Assembly: GCA_003218785.1 (NCBI GenBank)
Contig: QHOM01000218.1
Location: 1-5,627, forward strand
Direction of reading: 5' to 3'
Length of the DNA stretch: 5,627 bases
Source: Verrucomicrobiota bacterium
Lineage (GTDB): Bacteria; Verrucomicrobiota; Verrucomicrobiia; Chthoniobacterales; UBA10450
A program made the translations under genes and the position numbers. Positions 1-5,085 of this stretch are shown here, in pieces. Position 1 is the stretch's first letter, and every line of letters begins with the position of its first letter. The notes beneath the pieces were generated by a model. It was given only the letters and a program-made list of their open reading frames with translations, ran no database searches and was not told the DNA's origin.

Positions 1-1
1 T

Positions 2-217
2 CCCATTCCGATCGAGATCCTCGCCCGGGTGGCAGCGCGCGTGGGAGAACCTGACCGCGCCATTACCGCTTTACAGAAACTACTCTCGATACCGTACAAT
101 GGCGCACTGGCTGCGGCCCCGCTCACTCCTGCGCTGCTCCGGCTCGATCCGATGTTCGATCCGCTCCGGAATGATCCGCGTTTCCAAAAACTCGTCGCCT
201 CGCCCGCGCCAAAATAG
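2..217 (+). CDS. C-terminal fragment of a TPR-type protein (possibly kinase- or regulator-linked)
   Basis: An open frame enters from the left edge and stops with TAG at 215-217, giving 71 visible residues; the true start lies outside the window. The visible part begins PIPIEILARVAARVGEPDRA, a helical TPR-like segment (small residues alternating with Leu and Ala, then a Gly-Glu-Pro-Asp turn and Ala-Ile-Thr-Ala-Leu). It ends with LDPMFDPLRNDPRFQKLVA. This 'D-P-x-F-D-P-L-R-x-D-P-R-F' ending is common at the C-terminus of long TPR proteins, often fused to serine/threonine kinase or winged-helix domains, in Verrucomicrobia, Acidobacteria and related phyla. The missing N-terminal part decides its function, so no specific role is assigned. 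It converges on the dehydrogenase gene that ends at 362. The GTG at 29 is in frame but is internal to the gene, not its start. Confidence 0.75.
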   Translation, partial: PIPIEILARVAARVGEPDRAITALQKLLSIPYNGALAAAPLTPALLRLDPMFDPLRNDPRFQKLVASPAPK

Positions 218-361
218 CTGCAACGGCGCTCCGCCCGCGCATACAGCAAACTCAGCGGCGGTGGATCGACCGCTCCGCGAGCGATGCTAAAGGCGTCTCG
301 ACATTATTTCTAACATCGGGCAAGCGACTGCTCGATCCCCCCGCGCTACGAATGCGCGACG
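218..361. other. Convergent intergenic gap
   Basis: This 144-base gap separates the ends of two converging genes. I see no convincing gene in it. The only secondary structure I noticed is a short perfect stem, CGCTC at 271-275 and GAGCG at 279-283 with a 3-base loop. No T-run follows on either strand, so it is not called a terminator. Confidence 0.6.
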
Positions 362-1258
362 TCAAACGTGATTGCCGGAATGTTTATAGCGATCCTTGAA
401 CGTGAGCTCGGCGATTCCGGATTTATCGACCTCGCCCAAGCCTTCGGCAATCATCCGGTCGTATTGTTCCTTCGTTGCGTGCGCCAACGGCAAATCGAGA
501 CCGAGGCTGCGCGCGAGGTCGAGCGCAATTCCGCTGTCTTTGGCTGCGTGCGCCGCGGAGAAAAAGCAGGTGTGCTCGCGATTTTGCATATCTTCGCCAT
601 CGGTTTCAAGGACGCGCGAGGCCGCGCCCGTTTGCGAAAAAACTTTTCTCAACATTTCCAGATCGAGACCGAGCGCGGCGCCAAGCGCCAGTCCTTCCGC
701 CAGACCAGCTGTGTTGATGTTCATTACCATGTTGACGAGCGCTTTCACTTTCGCCGCTTCGCCCGCTTTGCCGATGAAGCGCACGGTCGATCCAAGCTCT
801 TTTAAAATCGGTTCGGCCTTGCGGAATGCATCTTCGCTTCCGCCGCACATCAAATAAAGCAATCCTTCGCGCGCCTGCGTGATGCTCGATGCCATGCACG
901 CTTCGAGCGTTTGCGCGCCGGCTTTGCGCGCCAACTTTTCAACATCGATATGTACCTGTGGCGAAATGGTCGCGCAGTTGATAAACAATTTTCCGCGGGC
1001 ATTCACAAGGAGGTTGTCGCCAGCGCCCGAAAAAATTTCCCGCATCGCCGCGTCGTCGGTCACAACGGTGAAGATCACATCGGACTCCGCCGTGACTTCC
1101 GATAAATCCTGGCTTGCCGCACAACCAAGCTCGGCTGCAAGGGTTGTGGCAGCCGCGCGATTGGTGTCGTAAACGGCGGTGATATGAAACTGTCGATCTT
1201 TCAGCCGGCGCGCCATGTTTGCGCCCATGCGACCAACACCAACGAAACCGATATTCAT
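362..1258 (-). CDS. NAD(P)-dependent oxidoreductase, 3-hydroxyisobutyrate dehydrogenase superfamily (divergent substrate motif)
   Basis: The product is 298 aa, the normal size for beta-hydroxyacid dehydrogenases, cytosolic enzymes that oxidise short 3-hydroxy acids with NAD(P)+. The Rossmann nucleotide-binding loop is GVGRMGANMA at residues 7-16. Asp31 at the end of beta-2 (VYDTN) favours NAD over NADP. The C-terminal all-helical domain carries GEAAK, with Lys170 as the likely catalytic lysine, and Lys240-Asp241 in the usual 'KD' position. The substrate loop, usually DAPVSGG, is instead EACMASS at 119-125, so the substrate is probably not 3-hydroxyisobutyrate. The ATG at 1256-1258 overlaps the TGA of the upstream S23 gene as ATGA and has no Shine-Dalgarno site; the preceding bases are the heptad repeat array. 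Translation may therefore be coupled or leaderless. It is probably the last gene of the leftward operon. Family assignment is firm; substrate is unknown. Confidence 0.9.
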   Translation of the reverse strand: MNIGFVGVGRMGANMARRLKDRQFHITAVYDTNRAAATTLAAELGCAASQDLSEVTAESDVIFTVVTDDAAMREIFSGAGDNLLVNARGKLFINCATISPQVHIDVEKLARKAGAQTLEACMASSITQAREGLLYLMCGGSEDAFRKAEPILKELGSTVRFIGKAGEAAKVKALVNMVMNINTAGLAEGLALGAALGLDLEMLRKVFSQTGAASRVLETDGEDMQNREHTCFFSAAHAAKDSGIALDLARSLGLDLPLAHATKEQYDRMIAEGLGEVDKSGIAELTFKDRYKHSGNHV

Positions 1259-1632
1259 GTTTGAGGTTTGAGGTTTGAGGTTTGATTTCTACTTGAACTC
1301 CGCCGACCGGCCGTGAAGATCGCGGTCAGTTCATCCGCTTCTTTAAGCAGCTCACTTAGCTTATTTGCAGGAAGCAAATTGCCGTCGCGAACCATTTCCA
1401 AGCAATATACGGTCTCATCAGCTTCTTCGGCAACGAGACCCAGTTTAGCCGCAAATTCGGCGCGTGAGCGTGAGCGACAAGCTGCGCGATAATTGGCACC
1501 GACGGAGGTGCCGCTGCGAACGAGCTGATTTCCAATTGCGCGACCAGATGTGGTCCGTGGTAAATGGTCCACCAATCTCAGAATTAGCAACGCGAATGCT
1601 TTTGTGCGCGTAAGTAGCTCCGCCTTGCTCAC
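1255..1632 (-). CDS. Four-helix bundle protein, S23 / 23S rRNA-intervening-sequence (IVS) family
   Basis: The product is 125 aa with the family pattern along most of its length: RTKAFALLILRLVDHLP near the N-terminus, then IGNQLVRSGTSVGANYRAAC, AEFAAKLGLVAEEADETVY and EADELTAIF. Members form small helical bundles that pentamerise. They are named for ORFs in 23S rRNA intervening sequences, are also common in ordinary intergenic regions, and resemble the Avd protein of diversity-generating retroelements; their molecular function is not established. The start is GTG at 1630-1632, and an in-frame TAG at 1642-1644 rules out a longer protein. The last residues, NQTSNLKPQT, are encoded by the left heptad repeat array, and the stop TGA overlaps the next gene's ATG. 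The family core is intact, so the gene is not obviously decayed. No rRNA gene or reverse transcriptase is in the window. The flanking inverted repeats suggest it is the cargo of a small element. Confidence 0.9.
   Translation of the reverse strand: MSKAELLTRTKAFALLILRLVDHLPRTTSGRAIGNQLVRSGTSVGANYRAACRSRSRAEFAAKLGLVAEEADETVYCLEMVRDGNLLPANKLSELLKEADELTAIFTAGRRSSSRNQTSNLKPQT
1260..1285. repeat. Left heptad array, (TTTGAGG)x3 + TTTGA
   Basis: Three perfect TTTGAGG units (1260-1266, 1267-1273, 1274-1280) are followed by a partial TTTGA (1281-1285). The array starts two bases beyond the dehydrogenase ATG. On the minus strand it encodes the C-terminal tail of the S23 protein. Bases 1273-1286 are perfectly inverted at 1646-1659 in the right array. 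Confidence 0.92.
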
Positions 1633-1645
1633 ACCGCGAACCTAC

Positions 1646-1674
1646 ATCAAACCTCAAACGCCAAACATCAAACT
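1646..1674. repeat. Right heptad array, inverted and degenerate
   Basis: Four 7-base units lie in the opposite orientation to the left array: TCAAACC (1647-1653), TCAAACG (1654-1660), CCAAACA (1661-1667) and TCAAACT (1668-1674). The inner 14 bases, 1646-1659, are the exact reverse complement of 1273-1286. The outer units have diverged. The first three bases of the outermost unit (1668-1670) are the TGA stop codon of the minus-strand MBL gene. Confidence 0.88.
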
Positions 1675-2486
1675 TTTCCAGCAAAGAATGGATTGTGCGC
1701 TTTCTCTTCACCCACCGTGGTCATGGGACCGTGACCAGGACAAATGATCGTTTCATCCGGCAGGGTTAAGATTTTCTCGAGATTGTTTTGGAGCGCATCA
1801 TCGTAGGAAACGTTGCCGCCACCCATGGAGCCGGCGAAGAGTGAATCACCCACGATCGCGATCCGGTGCCCGAGGCCGGTCACCACATATGTCATTCCGC
1901 CGCGTGAGTGGCCCCAAGTCAGCCGCATATCGATCTCCAACTTGCCAAGCCGAAAGCGTTTTCCCTCTTCGATTGATTCCGCGCCGGGCACCGGTTCGCG
2001 CGCCGGAGCGAAAACTTGCCCGCCGGTTTCTTCGCGTAGGCGTGGCAGGTCCGCAACATGGTCGGAGTGGGCGTGGGTAAGGAGAATAAGTTTCACAGTC
2101 AGCTTCTCCCGGTTCGCAAAGCGCACCATTTCACTGCAATCGGCGCCGGTATCAAAAGCTGCCGCCGCACGGCTCGCTGGATCCCACACCAGATAGGCAT
2201 TGACTGCCATGCCGTGATAATGCGTGTTGAATTGGCTGAGACCGCTCGGCTCATCAATTTTCTTTGGATGCCATTCGCCCTTGGCAAGCTCGCACAATGG
2301 GCGCGTCGCAAGACCCAGAACCGACGCTACGCGCAAAAGCGCCAGCTCATCGAAATCGCCTTTCCTTAGTTTGCGGATTTTTTCGGGGTCCACTCGCGCC
2401 TTTTCTGCCAGTTCGCTATCGGAAATGCGCAAGCCGCGTTGCGCCTTTCCGATGATGTCAGCAACGTTGTCTTCCAGCGGAATCAT
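1668..2486 (-). CDS. MBL-fold metallo-hydrolase with N-terminal HTH-like domain
   Basis: The product is 272 aa. Residues about 8-68 resemble a Cro/C1 (XRE)-type helix-turn-helix: SELAEKARVDPEKIRKLRKG at 24-43, then LLRVASVLGL. Residues about 85-262 form a metallo-beta-lactamase fold of the glyoxalase II type. All metal ligands are present: THAHSDH (His138, His140, Asp142, His143), GHSRGG (His193), GDSLF (Asp214) and CPGHGP (His252). Such enzymes hydrolyse thioesters or act on other small molecules using two metal ions; the substrate here is unknown. The longer C-terminal substrate domain of true glyoxalase II is absent. The ATG at 2484-2486 lies 11 nt after the lipB stop, with a weak GAGA just upstream. 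The stop codon lies inside the right heptad array, yet the C-terminus (NPFFAGKV) looks natural. Whether the HTH domain binds DNA is not shown. Confidence 0.9.
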   Translation of the reverse strand: MIPLEDNVADIIGKAQRGLRISDSELAEKARVDPEKIRKLRKGDFDELALLRVASVLGLATRPLCELAKGEWHPKKIDEPSGLSQFNTHYHGMAVNAYLVWDPASRAAAAFDTGADCSEMVRFANREKLTVKLILLTHAHSDHVADLPRLREETGGQVFAPAREPVPGAESIEEGKRFRLGKLEIDMRLTWGHSRGGMTYVVTGLGHRIAIVGDSLFAGSMGGGNVSYDDALQNNLEKILTLPDETIICPGHGPMTTVGEEKAHNPFFAGKV

Positions 2487-2497
2487 TCTGTTCTCTG

Positions 2498-3172
2498 CTA
2501 AACGTTGATCGGTTCCGCTTCTAGAGCGGTGCGCAAATCGACGATCCGATCCAACGCCAGTTTCTCAAACGCCCTGGCAATGTCGACAATTGAAAACGCC
2601 CTGCCGGTTTCTTTCTCCATCGATGTCATTGTCACATTATTAATGCCGCAAGGCACGATGTAATTGAAAGGCGAAAGATCGCCGCACACGTTTAACGCAT
2701 ATCCGTGCATGGTGATCCAGTGCCGCACACCGACGCCAATAGAAGCGATCTTGCGATCTTCGATCCACACTCCCGTTAGGGATTCGCGTTGGGACGCCGG
2801 AATTCCGTATTCGGCGAGAACCTCAATGAGCAACTGCTCGAGCCAGCGCAAATAGCGATGTAAATCCTGCCCGCACCGGCGCAGATCGATAATGGGATAA
2901 CCCATCAATTGGCCAGGCCCGTGATAAGTCGCCTGACCGCCACGGTTGATGGGAAAAAGTGGATGAGGCAAGTGCGCTGCACCGAGCAAGCTGGATCTGT
3001 CCGGTGTGCGGCCAATTGTGTATACGGGCTCATGCTCGAGCAAAAGCAGTTCATCTTCCAACGAGCGATCTTCTCGTTTCTTGGTCACAACTTCTTCCTG
3101 CAATGTGAGTGCGTCGGCGAATCTCATCCGGCCGAGCCAGCGCACGCGAAGATCCGCCATGGCTTCGTTCAT
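2498..3172 (-). CDS. lipB: Octanoyl-[acyl-carrier-protein]:protein N-octanoyltransferase LipB
   Basis: LipB moves the octanoyl group from octanoyl-ACP to a lysine on lipoyl domains or GcvH, the first step of lipoate synthesis in the cytoplasm; LipA then adds sulfur. The product is 224 aa, close to the family length. Visible hallmarks are RGGQATYHGPGQLMGYPI at 77-94, the catalytic lysine in KIASIGV (Lys141), the conserved His156 in MHGYALN, and the catalytic cysteine Cys175 in FNYIVPCGI. The start ATG at 3170-3172 overlaps the ruvC stop as ATGA, implying translational coupling. A second ATG at residue 5 is possible. lipA is not in this window. The assignment is secure. Confidence 0.96.
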   Translation of the reverse strand: MNEAMADLRVRWLGRMRFADALTLQEEVVTKKREDRSLEDELLLLEHEPVYTIGRTPDRSSLLGAAHLPHPLFPINRGGQATYHGPGQLMGYPIIDLRRCGQDLHRYLRWLEQLLIEVLAEYGIPASQRESLTGVWIEDRKIASIGVGVRHWITMHGYALNVCGDLSPFNYIVPCGINNVTMTSMEKETGRAFSIVDIARAFEKLALDRIVDLRTALEAEPINV

Positions 3173-3672
3173 ATTTGTATGCCGCTCGAAACTCCCAGCC
3201 GCGCTGCTTCTTGTGCGCGCAGGTGCGTCAAACCAATTGCAAGCGCGTCCGCCGCGTCCGCGTCGGGTGTTTCCGTTAAACCAAAAAGCACGCGCACCAT
3301 GAACGCGACCTGATTTTTTCCGGCGGCGCCGGTGCCTACCGTCGCCTGTTTGATGCGATTAGGTGCGTATTCAAAAATTGGCAGGCCGTTTTCCGCGGCA
3401 GCCAGAATGGCCGCTCCCCGCGCAGCTCCGAGCACAATCGCGGTCTTGTAGCTTTGCACGTAAATAACCGATTCCAGCGCGCAGCAATCAGGTTCGTGTT
3501 GGCGAATTAGTTCGATAAGCCGATCGCGGATCGCCACTAGGCACGACGAGGAACGCCTCGAACTCGCGTTGTGAATCGTCCCGAAATAGAGAGAACGGGG
3601 TTTGCCATTGTTTGCATCCACAATCGCAACACCGGTGTGGCGCAGAGAGGCGTCGATGGCAAGCACACGCAT
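3169..3672 (-). CDS. ruvC: Crossover junction endodeoxyribonuclease RuvC
   Basis: RuvC cuts Holliday junctions symmetrically, working with the RuvAB branch-migration motor in recombination and repair. I place the start at ATG 3670-3672 (MRVLAIDAS, 167 aa). A TTG at 3676-3678 would add two residues and overlap the upstream stop. Counting from that TTG, the acidic catalytic set is Asp9 (LAIDAS), Glu69 (ALESV), Asp141 and Asp144 (ADAADALA); subtract two for the ATG start. The family signature GTGAAGKNQV and the C-terminal DALAIGLTH are intact. The first acidic motif reads IDAS rather than the commoner IDPG. ruvA and ruvB are not adjacent. Its stop overlaps the lipB start. No clear Shine-Dalgarno site is seen, so translation may depend on the preceding gene. 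Confidence 0.95.
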   Translation of the reverse strand: MRVLAIDASLRHTGVAIVDANNGKPRSLYFGTIHNASSRRSSSCLVAIRDRLIELIRQHEPDCCALESVIYVQSYKTAIVLGAARGAAILAAAENGLPIFEYAPNRIKQATVGTGAAGKNQVAFMVRVLFGLTETPDADAADALAIGLTHLRAQEAARLGVSSGIQI

Positions 3673-3674
3673 AA

Positions 3675-4112
3675 TCAACTAGCCATTGCTCCGAGGGCGA
3701 CGATTTGGAACGTGGCCACACCGCGCGCGAAAACTTCATGCCGATGGAAATCTGTTTTGGCTTCGGCTTGTTTGTGTTCCGCCTCGGATTTGATTTCTTC
3801 CTGTTCCTTTTCGTATCGCTCAGCCTTCGCGCGATCCGATTCGTTAGGCGCGCTTGCGAGCGACATCTTGATATCGAGCACGGAAGCCTTGATGCTCTTT
3901 GACTGATAATAGTTCCACTGATCCGACGCTGCGATCTGGCTCATCATCGCTTCGTTGGCATGTTGGCCGGAGAGCAAGCTGGCGATGGTGGCGAGAACTG
4001 CGAGAATCGCTGTGCTTAGCGCGACCCAGGAGACCCATGCTTCGCCGCTGTGCTGTGCGCTATGATGGACATGTTCCTGTAAGTTTTCCAGAGGCACCTC
4101 GGCTTCTTCCAT
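3675..4112 (-). CDS. DUF4337-family membrane protein, apparently C-terminally short
   Basis: The product is 145 aa from ATG 4110-4112 (MEEAEVPLENLQEHVHHSAQ). A frame 42 residues longer, from 4238, is rejected because that stretch does not look like the family and would overlap the divergent gene. One hydrophobic membrane helix is visible at about 27-49 (WVSWVALSTAILAVLATIAS), followed by SDQWNYYQSKSIKASVLD at 63-80. A charged, probably coiled-coil region spans about 92-125 (AKAERYEKEQEEIKSEAEHK). The pattern matches DUF4337, of unknown function. From memory, relatives usually continue past the final FQIVALGA into one or two more membrane helices, whereas this one stops at GAMAS just before ruvC. 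It appears to be the first gene of the leftward operon. No function is assigned. Confidence 0.82.
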   Translation of the reverse strand: MEEAEVPLENLQEHVHHSAQHSGEAWVSWVALSTAILAVLATIASLLSGQHANEAMMSQIAASDQWNYYQSKSIKASVLDIKMSLASAPNESDRAKAERYEKEQEEIKSEAEHKQAEAKTDFHRHEVFARGVATFQIVALGAMAS

Positions 4113-4214
4113 TGATGTTAGCTTAAGAGCGGCAGTCGCCCGTTCAACCCGGAAAGCGTTCGGCGTCAACACGGGATCGACAAATTCCCGAGCAACGGTT
4201 TTACTCGCAGCAAC
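4113..4214. promoter_or_regulatory. Divergent intergenic region, presumed promoters for both directions
   Basis: These 102 bases separate the starts of two divergent genes and should contain the promoter of the leftward operon and that of the beta-barrel gene. For the rightward gene, TCGACA (4177-4182) and TTTACT (4200-4205) with a 17-base spacer form a weak sigma70-like match; transcription would then begin only a few bases before the ATG. For the leftward gene I see only poor matches. Location is inferred mostly from gene orientation. Confidence 0.35.
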
Positions 4215-4916
4215 ATGGCGATGGATTTGCAGAAACAAATCGGTGGCGCGAAGGACAAGCGAATTGGGTTCGCGTCGCTCGTCGTCATGATGATTGTTGC
4301 TAGCGCCCCTTCATCTTGGGCGACGACGAAGGGTTTGAGCCAAATCGTGACGCCAGACTTACAAGGACCGGGCGATCTCTCGCTCAGTTTCCAGGCACAG
4401 AGCGAGCGGATCGCAAACCCGTACGAGCTGCAAGCCGAGATGGGGCTAACGAAATGGGCCGAATTTGCGGTCTTTCGCGGGTTTAAACCGGATGATTGGA
4501 TTTTTGGGACGGAGTTTGGGCTGCTCACAAAAGAGCCATATCTACTCTCTATCGGCTTCGTGAACTGGTCACCGCACATGAACGTCGATCCTCAGCCCTA
4601 TATCGAGGCCGGTTACTACACCGAGCATCAAAAATTCATCGCCGGAGCTACCCATGTCGGTTACCGCAATGAAGCCATCCTCGGCTACGCCTACGATTTC
4701 AATGAGACCTGGCGAGTGCAGGTCGATTTTCAGAGCGGATCTGGTAACTCGTCAACAATCGGTTTCACATGCAACATCACGCGCAATTTTCAATTTAATC
4801 CTGCGATCTACGTGACCAATGACAGCCCGCATGATGTTCTCGGTTACATCGTTTTCACGTACACATTTCACCTCTGGGGCGACAAAAAAGAGAGCACCGC
4901 GGCTTCTACAAAATGA
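4215..4916 (+). CDS. Secreted, probable outer-membrane beta-barrel protein of unknown function
   Basis: The product is 233 aa. Residues 13-36 look like a Sec signal peptide: basic KDKR, a hydrophobic run around IGFASLVVMMIVAS, and a likely cleavage after SSWA at residue 36. The mature part has about ten short stretches with alternating polar and nonpolar or aromatic residues, for example DLSLSFQAQS, YELQAEMGLT, YLLSIGFVNWS, PYIEAGYYT, EAILGYAYDF, WRVQVDFQSG and GYIVFTYTFHLW, separated by turns. This suggests a small beta barrel in the outer membrane, although a short polar tail (GDKKESTAASTK) follows the last strand. I do not recognise a named family. ATG 4215 is chosen as the first start; an ATG two codons later is equally possible. 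It is divergent from the DUF4337 operon and lies 169 bp upstream of the SQR-like gene. Confidence 0.75.
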   Translation: MAMDLQKQIGGAKDKRIGFASLVVMMIVASAPSSWATTKGLSQIVTPDLQGPGDLSLSFQAQSERIANPYELQAEMGLTKWAEFAVFRGFKPDDWIFGTEFGLLTKEPYLLSIGFVNWSPHMNVDPQPYIEAGYYTEHQKFIAGATHVGYRNEAILGYAYDFNETWRVQVDFQSGSGNSSTIGFTCNITRNFQFNPAIYVTNDSPHDVLGYIVFTYTFHLWGDKKESTAASTK

Positions 4917-4966
4917 ACATCGTAGCCCCTGCATCGAACACCCCGGTGTGATTGTTCCTAAGCAGG

Positions 4967-4987
4967 CGAGTGGCCTAACGAGTGGCC
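4967..4987 (+). repeat. Short direct repeat CGAGTGGCC x2
   Basis: The 9-mer CGAGTGGCC occurs at 4967-4975 and 4979-4987, with a 12-base period, in the gap after the beta-barrel gene. It could be a binding site or chance duplication; nothing else supports a role. Confidence 0.4.
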
Positions 4988-4994
4988 AAGCGCC

Positions 4995-5009
4995 GGAGCG
5001 TCTCGCTCC
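4995..5009 (+). other. Perfect hairpin GGAGCG-TCT-CGCTCC
   Basis: A 6-bp GC-rich stem with a 3-base loop lies about 80 bp after the stop of the beta-barrel gene. It lacks a following T-run on the plus strand, so it is not a classical intrinsic terminator. It may be part of a dispersed intergenic repeat or an mRNA end structure. Confidence 0.45.
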
Positions 5010-5040
5010 ACCGAGCAAAAAGTGGTGAGAGAATCACAAT

Positions 5041-5064
5041 CCCAGCGTAGTCGCGGCTGGGTTT
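5041..5064 (+). terminator. Weak candidate terminator hairpin
   Basis: CCCAGC (5041-5046) pairs with GCTGGG (5056-5061) across a 9-base loop and is followed by TTT, then CCC. The stem is GC-rich but the T-tract is short. It would end the transcript of the beta-barrel gene just before the SQR-like start at 5086, or act as a leader structure for that gene. Confidence 0.3.
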
Positions 5065-5085
5065 CCCATCATCTTTGCTCCAGAA

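Larger units (their letters stand above)
1260..1674 (-). mobile_element. Putative S23 cassette bounded by inverted heptad arrays
   Basis: The S23-family gene and both heptad arrays together form a compact unit of about 415 bp, with arms in opposite orientation and four heptad cores each. It fills the space between the MBL stop codon and the dehydrogenase start codon, within a block where genes otherwise overlap or nearly touch. This arrangement looks like insertion of a discrete unit. No transposase is encoded and no target-site duplication is clear, so mobility is inferred and would have to be provided in trans or by recombination between repeats. The boundaries are approximate. A resident operon gene that later acquired repeats is the main alternative. 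Confidence 0.5.

Noticed and set aside
271..283. Terminator between the converging genes at the left
   Set aside because: The stem is only 5 bp and no T-run follows it on either strand.
396..857. Long plus-strand open frames opposite the dehydrogenase gene (also 368-805)
   Set aside because: They lie wholly antisense to a clearly recognisable enzyme gene and their translations (Arg-, Ser- and Ala-rich) show no family motif.
1260..1285. CRISPR-like or telomere-like repeat
   Set aside because: Units are 7 bp in direct tandem without spacers, and the array is only four units long next to a gene, so neither fits.
1255..1632. A 23S rRNA intervening sequence
   Set aside because: The S23 gene is flanked by protein-coding genes; no 23S rRNA sequence is recognisable on either side.
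1255..1674. Diversity-generating retroelement, because the S23 fold resembles Avd
   Set aside because: No reverse transcriptase, template repeat or variable repeat is seen in the window.
1445..1711. Minus-strand frame of 88 codons overlapping the S23 gene and the end of the MBL gene
   Set aside because: It is an alternative frame running through the right heptad array; the S23 frame has strong family matches and this one has none.
1813..2196. Plus-strand open frame opposite the MBL gene
   Set aside because: Antisense to the metal-binding motifs of a well-supported gene; the translation is low-complexity Pro/Arg/Ser-rich.
4113..4238. Upstream extension of the DUF4337 gene to an earlier start at 4238
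   Set aside because: The extra 42 residues do not resemble the family and would overlap the start of the divergent barrel gene; MEEAEVPLENLQEH at 4112 is the typical N-terminus.
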